A stretch of 23,032 nucleotides of DNA from Penium margaritaceum (GCA_023375785.1 SZWC01007387.1:56668-79699), one strand, 5' to 3'. Counted from the stretch's first letter, positions 1-9,580 are shown. Numbers and translations: made by a program. Notes: generated by a model not told the origin, from the letters alone.

Positions 1-28
1 TCTCTCTCTCTCTCTCTCTCTCTCTCTC
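1..28. repeat. (TC)n dinucleotide microsatellite
   Basis: An uninterrupted TC run opens the window; it may continue to the left of the edge. Confidence 0.95.
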
Positions 29-513
29 CTTTCCCCTTCCCTCTGTCCTCTCCTCCCCCTTTATGGCTCCTTTTGACCCGTCTCCTTTGCCTTCCCTTCT
101 TTCTGCACCTCCTTTCCCAACCCCCCTCCCTTGGATCTATTTACTCTCTCCCTTGGGACCCACTGCACTTCTCCCTACCTTGTTGAGCATGCCCCAGCCT
201 CTTTCTCCTTGTGCACGTGGCCCTCGCCTGTCGACTCTTCCTTCTTGTTCCTTCCTCTATTTCTACTGTGCTGGACCCTCGCATGCATGGCAGACATGCC
301 CCTCTTGTCCTCCTTTGTGGGTACCTCATGTTTTACGTTGTGTCTCTCCCGTCTCGTTGCCTCTCACTCTCTTCTCCCGCGTCTTCCCGCCTTTGCCGCC
401 CAAGTTGCCAATGTGGCCGCTGTTCATGCATCCTCATGCCCTCCCCCCTTGCTTCGGTCCAAGTTCTCACAGATGTCATCCGTCTCACACCTTTGCCTCC
501 CCGTGCCTGCTCT
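29..513. other. Pyrimidine-rich low-complexity DNA, no gene
   Basis: This stretch is strongly C/T-rich on the + strand. Three overlapping open frames of 151-194 codons exist, but they are low-complexity (Pro, Leu, Ser, Cys) and run on into the LTR that starts at 514, so they are composition artefacts. The same C/T-rich character resumes right after the copia element (6773-6890), so the two flanks were one tract before insertion. Confidence 0.7.
509..513. repeat. Target-site duplication GCTCT, left copy
   Basis: GCTCT directly precedes the TG of the left LTR and is repeated exactly at 6773-6777 after the CA of the right LTR. Five bases is the usual target duplication for Ty1/copia integrases. 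Confidence 0.92.
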
Positions 514-787
514 TGTTGGAAAAAAAAGAAAAAAAGGATTGCCCCTTCGCATGCCCAAGTGCGGCACCGGGAGGAGCCGACGAGCCGCCAGAAAGTGGAA
601 ACCCCGCTCCGGCGAATCTGGCGACTCGAAGATTGCTCGGATCTTAAAATGGAAGATTACCCCTGAAAGGACGAGTTGCTGAATCCGGTGGAAGTTGTTT
701 CGCCGGAATCGGACAAGTATTGAGGGGGATATGGCCTTCCAAAGTTGGGGTGTGCGCAGCGGCTTTAGGAGCCGGCTGCGACTCGAA

Positions 788-810
788 ATCCGGTCGATAA
801 TCGACCGGAT
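788..810. repeat. Perfect palindrome in 5' LTR U3
   Basis: Arms ATCCGGTCGAT and ATCGACCGGAT flank one central A. The outer bases ACTCG (781-785) and CGAGT (811-815) extend the pairing. In the 3' LTR (about 6060-6082) the arms carry mismatches. Confidence 0.85.
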
Positions 811-863
811 CGAGTAACAAAGTTACCATCTGGCGAAATTGCTCCGATAGGCCTGCCGAGGCG

Positions 864-905
864 TCCGGTGGATGATCCACCTGATCCGGCGGATCATCCA
901 CCGGA
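864..905. repeat. 15-bp inverted repeat (hairpin) in 5' LTR
   Basis: TCCGGTGGATGATCC (864-878) is the exact reverse complement of 891-905, with a 12-nt loop. The identical structure is kept in the 3' LTR at 6136-6177. Confidence 0.9.
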
Positions 906-1288
906 TCCAGTAGTGCAGGTTGTTACTGAGGGACTTAGCCAAAAATCTGGCTCGGCGTCCGAAACTCAGTAGTACGTTTTGTTACTCAGGGACGGTCAAA
1001 ATTCTGACTGCAGGTCCGCGGACAGGTTTTGAACCTCGTCACACCCCATCACCAAACGCGGCCCAAAAGTGAGTAGGGTGCGTGGAAACAGTACAGGGGA
1101 CCCCGATACCATGTGCCATGGGATATGCGCCTTGGGAAAGGCGCTTCGCACGTGAAGAAAGGCGCCACGGCGAGTGGCGGCGTCAGGCTTATGTGGTGGG
1201 TGAGACCTGCGCTTTGGCAAGCATAACTTGGGCTATGCTTGGCCAAATTGCGCGCGGTTTGGTGCGTTGGAGAGCTCATGACTAGCCC

Positions 1289-1295
1289 TATAAAT
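1289..1295 (+). promoter_or_regulatory. TATA-like box of the 5' LTR promoter
   Basis: TATAAAT lies in the last third of the LTR and is conserved at 6562-6568 in the right LTR, with its flanks. This is the expected place for the Pol II core promoter of a retrotransposon; function is inferred. Confidence 0.65.
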
Positions 1296-1503
1296 GTTGT
1301 GATCATTTTCATTTTAAAAAATGAATGCAAAACGATGTTATTCCCTTCGCAAACTGACTGTCTCTCGATTCCTGCTCACATAGCATGAGGCGACCAGAAA
1401 GCTCACGCTCACTCTCAGATTCGCTCAAAACAGTAGACGTGAACCACTAGAGACGATCAGGCAAACGTCGGGACCGCACCACGCGGATTTCTATCCTGAC
1501 AAA

Positions 1504-1518
1504 GGGTTATGGGCCCAC
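1504..1518 (+). promoter_or_regulatory. Primer-binding site, internal (half-tRNA) iMet type
   Basis: GGGTTATGGGCCCAC starts two bases after the LTR. It is complementary to the anticodon stem-loop of initiator tRNA-Met, which has the anticodon CAU in a loop flanked by GGGCC and AACCC, and not to the usual 3' acceptor end. Drosophila copia is known to prime from an anticodon-side fragment of tRNA-iMet with the same core. The canonical TGGTATCAGAGC site is absent here. Confidence 0.8.
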
Positions 1519-1622
1519 AGGTCTGATACCCTCTAACGTTCACATCTTTCGCACGGCACGGGATTGTCATCTTGGACGTCGCCTTGAAAATCTGAGAACT
1601 CTTCGGAGTAGCAGCTACGCAC

Positions 1623-2183
1623 ATGGCGTAGAAGGAGATGCAGCCCATTCAGAAGTATGCAGGCGGCCCGGGCTTCGGGCTATGGAGGATGCAGTTCGAA
1701 CTGCACCTCTCGCATAAGGGGCAGCTGGATGTCATGTTGGAAAAGGAGGTGCTCACTAGGGTGAGTGCTACGGTCGCAGAGTACATCCGCAACGAGGCGC
1801 AGTGACGGAGCTGCGGGGAGTCCTTGTCTTCCTCATCGGCCCTTGTCACCAAAACACGTGGTGGCGGAAGTGGGGGCAAAGGAAGTGGCGTAAAGGGCGA
1901 CGGTAAGAAGGGCGCCAAGAAAGGTGTGTGCCGCAATCATGGCAAAGAGGGCCACTACGCCCGTGAGTGCCCGGAGGAGGCGAAGACCGGCGGCAAAAAC
2001 AGCAAGGGCAGGTCGCTCCTGAATGACAACAAGAACCACTTCCTCAAGAAGGCCAACAGGCGGTGCCTGGGTTCCGGGGCCGAGGAGCACACCCAAGTCG
2101 AGAAGGTGGGGTTAGTCACCTACGAGAAGTCCTCCAAGTCAATGGTGGTCACGAACGACAAAGTCAAGCCGGCGGCCGGCTAA
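1623..2183 (+). pseudogene. copia gag remnant with zinc knuckle
   Basis: The frame starts at ATG 1623 and is broken by TAG 1629, TGA 1803 and TAA 2181. An early segment resembling the copia capsid start (GFGLWRMQFELHLSHKG) is followed after only about 80 codons by a Gly/Lys-rich nucleocapsid region. A copia gag is usually two to three hundred residues long, so the capsid core appears deleted. The zinc knuckle (1929-1970) has spacing C-x2-H-x4-H-x4-C: the second Cys is His. The same frame runs on without shift into the protease/integrase region, as in copia polyproteins. Confidence 0.8.
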
Positions 2184-3285
2184 GGCGACGTGGAGGTGGA
2201 AGTCGTGGTGGGCGGAAAGAAGGAGCTGTGCACAATCTGTGATGTGCAGCACGTCCCCGGCCTGGCTGACATCCTGAGTTTTAGCCGCTTGACAGAGAAG
2301 GGATATGAGGTGCTCTTCCACAGGAAAGCCGCAGTGGTGCGCATTGACGGCGACGGCGAGGTCGTACTGGAGGCAAAGTGTGAGGGCGGTCTCTACATTG
2401 TGGAGACCAAGGTGGTCCCTGCGGCATCCGACGTAGTAGATTTGCAAGAGAGCGTCGTCAACATGGCCAAAGGAGAAAGCGCTGATCTGGAGCTCTGGCA
2501 CCGACGGTTGGGGCATTCGGCGCCCGCAACCGTTAAGGAGATGGCGAAGCGCAACATGGTTTACGGCCTCGTCATCAATGGTGCAGACGCGGCAGCAGAT
2601 GCAGCAGTGCACAAAAAGTGCGAGCCTTGCATTTTGGGCAAGGCGCGGAGCAAGCCGTTCAACAAGAACGAGGCTCGCGCAAAGGACCTGCTGGAGGTCG
2701 TGCACAGCGACGTGTGCGGATTGTTCAAAACGCCGTCAAACAGCGGCTTGAGATACTTCGTCACCTTCATTGACGACTGCAGCAGAAAACTCTATGTGTA
2801 CTTCATGAAGCGGAAGGGCGAGGTCCTAGACCGGATGAAGGAGTACGTTGCAGCGGTGGAGAGGCAGACTGGCCGGAAGGTCACAGCGCTACGCAACGAC
2901 AATGGCAGAGAGTACGTGGGCTGCAGCGGGTGGATAAAGCAGCAGGGCATCAAGTGGGAACCCACTACACCGTACTCGCCTGAGTCCAACGGAGTGGCGG
3001 AGCGGGCGAACCAGACGCTCCTCAACATGGTGCGGACCATGCTTGTGGATGCGGGGTTGCCGCGAGGGTTCTAGGCGGAGGCTGTGCGTACAGCGAGCTA
3101 CACCATCAACCTCACCCCAACAACGGTGCTGAAGGGTAAGGGCAGCTGGAAGATGCCGCATGAGGTTTGGAGCGGGCGCAAGCCAAAACGTGGCGCACCT
3201 GAAGGTGTCCGGGTGCAAGGCGCACGCGATGGTGTAGGCGGCGCAACGACGCGACAGCAAGCTGGAACCGCGGGCGAAGCCGTGC
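2184..3285 (+). pseudogene. copia pol: protease remnant and integrase
   Basis: The frame continues from gag. The first ~90 codons match the second half of a copia protease (DVQHVPGLADILSFSRL), but the Asp-Ser-Gly active-site segment expected upstream is not found, so it seems deleted. The integrase zinc domain has WHRRLGH and CEPC (about 2497-2635). The catalytic core has HSD (about 2702), NDNGREY (about 2893) and SPESNGVAERAN (about 2980). TAG at 3072 replaces the Trp expected in the GFWAEA motif. An extra A in the AAAA run at 3185-3188 shifts the frame by one, and a further TAG lies at 3235. It cannot yield active integrase. Confidence 0.88.
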
Positions 3286-5754
3286 TTGTTCCTCGGCTAC
3301 GAGAGCGCACAAAAGGCGTATCGGCTCTGGGACCCGCGCACGCAAGAGATCATCCGTAGCCGTGATGTCGAGTTCGACGAGCAGCAAAGCTTCAGCAGCA
3401 GCAGCAACGACATGAGCGTCGGGAACACTCCAAAACAAGGGGAGTGGTTCCAGCTCCTTGACTACGACGAGGAGCCAGCGGACGAGGATGTCGATGATCT
3501 AACGTCGGAGCGCGGCGGTGTAGCAGGTGCAGCAGCTGACGTGGAGGACTCCGAGGACGATGCAGCTGGGCTGGAGATCCGGTGGAATGATCTGTCGAAG
3601 GAGGCACCGCAGGTGCCGAAGCGCGCACTCCCGGCGGAGTTCGCGTCGGGCGTTGGAGAAAAATCCTCCGGACGCGCCGCCCGTCTAGTTCATGGTTCAC
3701 TGGAGCAGGAGGACTCCTCGGGAAGCCGTCCGGTCGATGATTCACCGGAGCGGGCTGAGTCGGAAGGATCGCAGCAGAGCGACAAGACGCCGCCAAGACT
3801 GCCGCGCCGTAGTGGGAGGCAGCGGAGAGCGGGGAAGCGTTTTGACGCAGGCACCAGTCGATGGATCGGCATGACGCGGTGCATGCTGGCTGCATCAACG
3901 GAACCGACAATCATGCAAGAGGCGCTTGTGCGGCCCGAGGGGGAGCAGAGGAACGCCGCCATCAAGTCGGAGTTAGCGTCCATTGCTGAAAATGACACGT
4001 TGCAACAGGTTGACAGGTCGAAAGACGCCAAGGTCATCGGCTCCAAGTGGGTCTTCAAGACCAAGTTCACGAAGGAAGGAGTGGTTGACAAGTACAAGGC
4101 GCGGCTCGTGGCGAAGGGGTACGCACAGCGTAAGGGCGAACACTACGATGAGACGTTCATCCCCGTTGCCAAGTTTACAAGCNTTGTGCGGCCCAAGGGG
4201 GAGCAGAGGAACGCCGCCATCAAGTCGGAGTTAGCGTCCATTGCTGAAAATGACACGTTGCAACAGGTTGACAGGTCGAAAGACGCCAAGGTCATCGGCT
4301 CCAAGTGGGTCTTCAAGACCAAGTTCACGAAGGAAGGAGTGGTTGACAAGTACAAGGCGCGGCTCGTGGCGAAGGGGTACGCACAGCGTAAGGGCGAACA
4401 CTACGATGAGACGTTCATCCCCGTTGCCAAGTTTACAAGCATCCGAGCGATCCTTGCAGTGGCGGCCGCGAAGGACGTGGAGCTCCACCAAATGGACGTA
4501 AAGACGGCCTTCCTCAATGGCATCATCGACAAGGAAATCTACATGGAGGTACCCGAGGGGGTGGAGGCGCCGGAGGGCAAGGTGTGCAAGCTGCGGAAGC
4601 CCTTGTACGGGCTAAAACAATCGCCTCAATGCTGATTCCAACAGATGGACAGCTTCATGGCACAACTTGGCTTCAAGCGCTGTGAGGCAGATCACAGTGT
4701 GCACGTGCGACGCAGCAAGAAGCACCATCAGATTGTCGCGCTCTACGTGGACGATCTGATCTTGTGCTCCTCAGACCTGCCCAGCCTACAGCAGCTGAAA
4801 GAGTAGCTGAGCAGCAGGTTCCAGATGCCGGACATGGGGGAGCTGGAGTTCTACCTCGGGGTGAGCATTACGTGGAACCGAAGGGCGGGCACGCTTGAGC
4901 TGAGGCAGGCCAAATACGTGGCCGAGGTGCTGAAGCAGTACGACATGGAGGACTGCAAACCAGTGTGCAGTCCTATCTCCACGACCTGTGAACTGAGTGC
5001 GGCAATGGCGCCACAAACAAAAGAAGAGCGGGAGGATATGACAGGGGTGCCCTACCAATCGGCGGTGGGCAGCCTCATGTACGCCATGGTGGCGACTCGA
5101 CCGGACCTGGCCTACGCGGTGGGCCAAATGAGCAGGTACGTGGCCGATCCAGGGCCACTACACTGGCAGGCGGTCAAGCGCATCCTCCGCTACCTACAGG
5201 CGACGCGGCACGCGTCCCTGAGTTTCGACGGCAAGGGGTGGGCGGACCCCTTGCGTCTGGTCTACTACACGGATGCAAACTACGCTGGGGATGTGGACAA
5301 GCGGAAGTCCACATCCGGATACGTGTTCTTCCTCGCTGGTGCAGCGGTCTCGTGGCGCAATAGGAAGCAAGACTGCGTTGCCACCTCCACAGTGGAAGCA
5401 AAGTACATCGCGCTGGCCGAGGCGGTCAAGGAGGCGTTGTGGCTCCGTAGGTTGCAGGGGAAGCTGGGCGTGCCGCAGCTGGAGCCTACAGTGGTGCAAG
5501 AGGACAACACCAGCTCCATCTTGCTGACCAACAACCCGACACAGCACATAAGGACGAAGCACATCGACGTTCGTTACCACTACGCACGGGACATGGTCGA
5601 GAAGGGGTAGGTGGTGCTGCAGCACTGCAGCACAGACAACATGCTTGCACATTGCTTGACCAAGGCGCAACCCATGGACCGGCACGCGATGAGCGTGGCC
5701 GGACTTGGGATGACCAGCTATGACAAACTAGAGTGCGCAGCGGAAGATGAGTAA
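3286..5754 (+). pseudogene. copia pol: reverse transcriptase and RNase H
   Basis: An acidic Ser/Glu/Asp-rich linker (about 3380-3840) leads into the RT domain: SKWVFKTKF, YKARLVAKGYAQ, QMDVKTAFLNG (first catalytic Asp), KPLYGLKQSP, then YVDDL at 4744-4758. RNase H follows with YTDANYAGDVDKRKSTSGY and the conserved end up to TAA 5752-5754. Internal stops are TGA 4633 (at the Trp that normally follows SPRC), TAG 4804 (probably from CAG) and TAG 5608. Bases 3926-4182 are duplicated at 4184-4440 across an N. Removing 258 bp leaves the frame unchanged and gives a normal RT, so the duplication is probably an assembly artefact. Confidence 0.92.
3926..4440. repeat. 257-bp direct duplication flanking an N
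   Basis: 3926-4182 and 4184-4440 are identical except for one base (G/A in CCCGAG versus CCCAAG), separated only by N 4183. This is typical of two contigs with overlapping ends joined without merging; a real tandem duplication in the RT is less likely. Confidence 0.93.
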
Positions 5755-5785
5755 GAGCAAGCAGGAGGAGCGGGCATGACAGGTG

Positions 5786-5797
5786 CAAGGGGGAGAA
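5786..5797 (+). promoter_or_regulatory. Polypurine tract
   Basis: A purine run ending GGGGGAGAA abuts the TG of the right LTR. It is the expected plus-strand primer for reverse transcription, and its form is common in Ty1/copia elements. Confidence 0.85.
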
Positions 5798-6772
5798 TGT
5801 TGAAAAAAAATTGCCCCTCCGCATGCCCAAGTGCGGCGCCGGGAGGAGCCGATCAGCCGCCAGAAAGTGGATACGCTGCTCCAGCAAATCTGGCGACTCG
5901 AAGATTGCTCGGATACTAAAATGGAGGATTGCCCCTGAAAGGACGAGTCGTTGAATCCGGTGGAAGTTGTTTCACCGGAATCGGATAAGTATCGAGGGAG
6001 ATATGGCCTTCCAAAGTTGGGGGGTGCGCAGCGGCTCTGGGAGCCGGCTGCGACTCGAAATCCGGTGGATAATCGTTCGGATCAAGTAACAAAATTACCA
6101 TCTGGAGAAATTGCTCCGATAGGCCTGCCGAGGCGTCCGGTGGATGATCCACCTGATCCGGCGGATCATCCACCGGATCCAGTAGTGCAGGTTGCTACTG
6201 AGGGACTTAGCCAAAAATCTGGCTTGGCGTCCGAAACTCAGTAGTACGTTTTGTTACTCAGGGACGGTCAAAATTCTGACTGCAGGTCCGCGGACAGGTT
6301 TTGAACCTCGTCACACCCCATCACCAAACGCAGCCCAAAAGTGGGTAGGGTGCGTGGAAACAGTGCAGGGGACCCCCATACCATGTGCCATGGGATATGC
6401 GCCTTGGGAAAGGCGCTTTGCACGTGAAAAAAGGCGCCACGGCGAGTGGCGGCGTCAGGCTTCTGTGGTGGATGAGACCTGGGCTTTGGCAAGCATAACT
6501 TGGGCTATGCTTGGCCCAAGTCGTGCGCGGTTTGGTGCGTTGGAGAGCTCATGACTAGCCCTATAAATGTTGTGATCATGTCCATGTTAAAAAATGAACT
6601 CAAAACGACGTTATTCCCTTCGCAAACTGACTGTCTCTAAATTCCTGCTCACGTAGCGTTAGGCGACCAGAAAGCTCACTTAGTCTCAGATTCGCCCAAA
6701 ACAGTAGACGTGAACCACTAGAGACAATCAGACAAACGTCGAGACTGCACCACGTGGATTTCCATCCTGACA
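5798..6772 (+). repeat. Right (3') LTR of copia element
   Basis: 975 bp aligned end to end with the left LTR. It keeps the TATA-like box (6562-6568) and the 15-bp hairpin (6136-6177); the second palindrome is decayed. Many differences from the left copy are transitions. Confidence 0.94.
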
Positions 6773-6777
6773 GCTCT
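6773..6777. repeat. Target-site duplication GCTCT, right copy
   Basis: It matches 509-513 exactly and directly follows the terminal CA of the right LTR. Confidence 0.92.
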
Positions 6778-7454
6778 CTCCCTCCAGCAGTTGCGGACCT
6801 TGTCCTTTGCTCTCTCGCTTTCGTCCCGACCCTCTCTCCTCTACTCCCCTTCCCTCTTCCTCTCTGCCCCTGTCCTCCTTCCATTGTACCATTTCATCGT
6901 GTGGGTCATGAGCCTCTCATGGCTGTGACATGATTTCTCTTTCATGTTGAATACATCAATGTCTAGTTGCAGCGAGACTCGTCTACGTGCGGGAGCTGTC
7001 ATTGTAGTGTCGTGTGCGTATCTAATAGTTTTTGTAGGAAGAAAGACGATCATTGTCTGCAGAGAAAAACGCCCTGCAAAAGCATCAGCCGTGGCCGCTC
7101 CTCTTGAGCTTGTCTTGGTATGCTGGACACAGCTGCTTATGCTGCTGTGTTGAAGCATAGTAACTTCGCCAGGTGTTTTGGTCATGCCATCACGAGTTCC
7201 CTCATGAGGGATATCTTGAGCACGCTGCTGACTTACTTCATGAGTTTTACCCCGGGGCGTTTGCATCAACAACCCCAGCACGGATTCCCAGATTGTTGAA
7301 CGATTCATTGGCCAATGGACGGATTGAGGAATCACATAGGAGACAGGTGGAAAGCTTGAAGATAAGAGGCATTCACATCCACAGATGAATGTACCCTGCC
7401 AGCCATGATAAGTTCCCCCGTGTACCTTGTTAGACTTATTCATTCTTGATCCCA
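6778..7454. other. Spacer without recognised gene
   Basis: C/T-rich to about 6890, then mixed-sequence DNA. Open frames here (up to 204 codons on the - strand, 6841-7455) have no recognisable motif and start in low-complexity DNA, so I do not call them genes. Confidence 0.6.
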
Positions 7455-7990
7455 ACTCTTTTCCTCAACACTGTCCGCATACACCAACGCCACATACTGG
7501 AACCCCCAAAGGGGTGGGGGTCCATGATCCATAAAAGAAAAGGTCACATAATGGGTACATGATCTGTACACTTATGTGTGGAGAACAAGCGCAATTCCCT
7601 CATATACTTCACCCACACAATGCACTCACACACTGGCCCCCATCTTCCATAGGGTGGGGATCCAACAATCCATACAAGATGAAATCACACAATTAGTACA
7701 GGATCAGTGTATTCTTATGTGGGAACTGAGCGTAGTGCCCTCATGCATTAGCCCCACACATCGGATCCCCCCCATAGGAGTGGGGTCAGAGTTTCCGTAC
7801 ATAATGATATGATGCACTGAGTACTTGATTACTGAATTTTTGTACAGGTAACGATCACACTGCCCGCATACACTACCACCACTGCACTGGACCCCCTCCC
7901 ATAGGGGTGGTGGTCCACCGTTTCATATAGGAAAGAATCACACAACAAGAGGGATCAAATGATTCATATAGTAAAAGATCACACACCACA
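7455..7990. repeat. Degenerate tandem repeat, ~125-140-bp unit, four copies
   Basis: Four diverged units share, in order, a CCGCATACAC-like block, a C-run then CCATAGGGGTGGGG then TCC (anchors near 7508, 7648, 7772 and 7899), and a block like CATATAAGAAAAGATCACAC. The C-run and G-run of each unit can pair as a short hairpin. The last unit has an internal short duplication (CATATAG...ATCACACA near 7922 and 7965). No coding is seen. Confidence 0.7.
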
Positions 7991-8155
7991 TGGACACACA
8001 GACAAACCAGTGTGCAAATAACACTCCATTAACCATACCTCAAGGAGTCAGCTCATCACCAATCTCACCGGGGAGAGCAGAATTAGGCCCTGCGGCTCTT
8101 CTACACACCGGCTCTGGCCACCAGGTCCGAATCGAATTTCACAGGCCACTGGGAG

Positions 8156-8605
8156 TGACACCATCCAGTGGTGTCTCCTATCAGCCCGTGGGTTGGGAAA
8201 GTCACCGTGGAGCATATCAGTTGAGCCCAATTTGAGGAGGCTCTTCAGGCCGGGCCCTGGGGTTCAACAGCAGGACCTGAGGAGTGGACGTTGGATCTAC
8301 TGCGAGACCTTACATTAGACCAGCTGGCAGAAGTTGAGAGCCTCACAGAATTCAGAAGGGTTACTTTACAATGAGAGCTGCCAGGAACAGTGGAATAATG
8401 CCTTGGTCGAGGTAGACTGATCCCCTTGCTGAAGGGGGAGTTGGAGGTAGACGGCATCCAGTCCATCGCATCTAGGGAGGTGTTTCAGTTGCTCCTGTTC
8501 ATGTTGGTCAAAACTGGAGGAGGGCCTCCTCAGGAGGCGCTGCTATTGGTCAGAGGAGGTGCGGTGATTTTGGCCGCCATCCATCCTTCTAGCTATATTG
8601 CCTAG
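8156..8605 (+). pseudogene. Coding-like decayed segment, unknown family
   Basis: One frame reads as plausible globular protein (stretches such as FEEALQAGPWG, LTLDQLAEVESLTEFRR, GRLIPLLKGELEVDGIQ and REVFQLLLFMLVKTGGG). It is cut by TGA 8222, TGA 8372, TAA 8396 and TAG 8603. Hydrophobic spacing and balanced composition distinguish it from the surrounding noise. I do not recognise a family. It could be a decayed gene or transposon relic, possibly related to the piece at 9190-9580. Confidence 0.3.
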
Positions 8606-9189
8606 AAGTCCACAAAAAATCTCATGAGGTGAAGCAAAATTACTCGTTGTGCCGGTCAGGGAAATGGACTTGAGGAGTTGGATTCCATTCTTGCAACAGT
8701 TTCACACTGATTTGGCCTTAGTGGTGTTCTTTTCATTCAGTGCCACTTCAGGCCGGAGATTTGAGTTGTGGTTGATCGCCTCAAATTCACTCATTTGTCA
8801 ATCAGTGTATCAAGAAGTGTATTCTTGTATGCAAACATTTTTCACAAAACATCCACATGAATGCATGTAAAAAAAGCCCATATGTACATTCCTTGTGTAG
8901 GATGAAAACTATAATGGGCCCTATGTGATGTTTACTTGTTTCTGCGAACCTTCCATGTTCACTAGTTTGTTCACTTCCCAACACACTTGTTGATACGCAG
9001 TTTCACGGGCGAAGCAATTGGTCATACATGGGAGATTTTTCTGACGGGTCACTACCGATACTGAAATCAATCCTCAATAGATGACTGGTTTCATCTCTCG
9101 GCAGCAGATTTCTGCATCCGTGCACATGTGTGTTTGGGGCTTTGTCTTTTGTACTTAGTGACTCTCCAGCTCCCTCTAGATGGTCCTGA
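8606..9189. other. Spacer, nothing recognised
   Basis: Mixed-sequence, AT-leaning DNA with only short open frames and no motif I can name. Confidence 0.5.
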
Positions 9190-9580
9190 CCCGGCTTGGG
9201 GGGGCATATCACTCAGTTCCACCATGCAATCAAGGATGAAATAGTGGATATCTACAGGGAGCACTCTCTGAGGCTGGACGTGGAGCCGTGAGTGAAGTGA
9301 AGCTGCAGCTACCAGGACGAGAGGGTGGCCTCAGGATAGACTCTGCTGACATGGGTCAGAAACTAGGGACGGTTTGGTGTTGGACGTTGAAACGCTGGAT
9401 TATCAGGGCCGTCAAACGTCTGGTCCAGCTGGGCGGTTGTGCAGTGAGTCTGGGGCAGCTATTGAGGCCTATTGTGTGGGAGATCATGGGGATATCATGG
9501 CAATGGTGTTGGGCTTTTGCGTGACTGTTTCTGGCTTTCATCCTTGCCCGGAGACGCCATCACTCCAGACTGGAGGGTGA
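9190..9580 (+). pseudogene. Coding-like segment with a candidate 79-bp intron
   Basis: Frame one (open from 9190) includes HHAIKDEIVDIYREHSLRL and runs to a consensus donor GTGAGT at 9288. An acceptor CTAG ending at 9366 would put the next exon in a frame reading DGLVLDVETLDYQGRQTSG onward to a stop at 9578-9580, with matching codon phase. This gives an intron of 79 bp. The protein is not recognised, and without transcripts it may be a gene fragment, a pseudogene or chance. Confidence 0.3.

Larger units (their letters stand above)
514..1501 (+). repeat. Left (5') LTR of copia element
   Basis: The 988-bp LTR starts TGTTGG and ends CCTGACA. It holds a TATA-like box TATAAAT at 1289-1295, a 15-bp-arm perfect hairpin at 864-905, and an 11-bp-arm palindrome at 788-810. 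Transcription would be expected to start some 25-35 bp after the TATA box, which sets the U3/R boundary near 1320; that is inferred. Small open frames inside it occur in both LTRs and are not genes. Confidence 0.94.
514..6772 (+). mobile_element. Ty1/copia LTR retrotransposon, full-length but inactivated
   Basis: A 6259-bp element has two LTRs (514-1501 and 5798-6772), both starting TGTTG and ending TGACA, and is flanked by GCTCT duplications. Inside, in order, are a tRNA-iMet-type primer site, a gag remnant with a zinc knuckle, a protease remnant, an HHCC/DDE integrase, a reverse transcriptase with YVDD, an RNase H, and a purine-rich tract just before the right LTR. Integrase before reverse transcriptase is diagnostic of Ty1/copia rather than Ty3/gypsy. 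At least eight in-frame stops and one frameshift make it unable to encode its own enzymes. LTR divergence is uneven: about 9% in the first 300 bp and about 2% in the next 280 bp by eye. The length includes a 258-bp probable assembly duplication at 3926-4183. Confidence 0.96.

Noticed and set aside
63..682. Three overlapping + strand open frames of 151-194 codons
   Set aside because: Low-complexity Pro/Leu/Ser/Cys composition in a C/T-rich tract; all run into the LTR at 514.
644..1330. Small open frames within the copia LTR (85, 74 and 93 codons)
   Set aside because: Two of them have counterparts in both LTRs because the LTR is duplicated; no domain, and they overlap palindromes and the promoter.
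1833..5887. Long - strand open frames across gag-pol (up to 188 codons)
   Set aside because: Antisense shadows of GC-biased coding in the + strand element.
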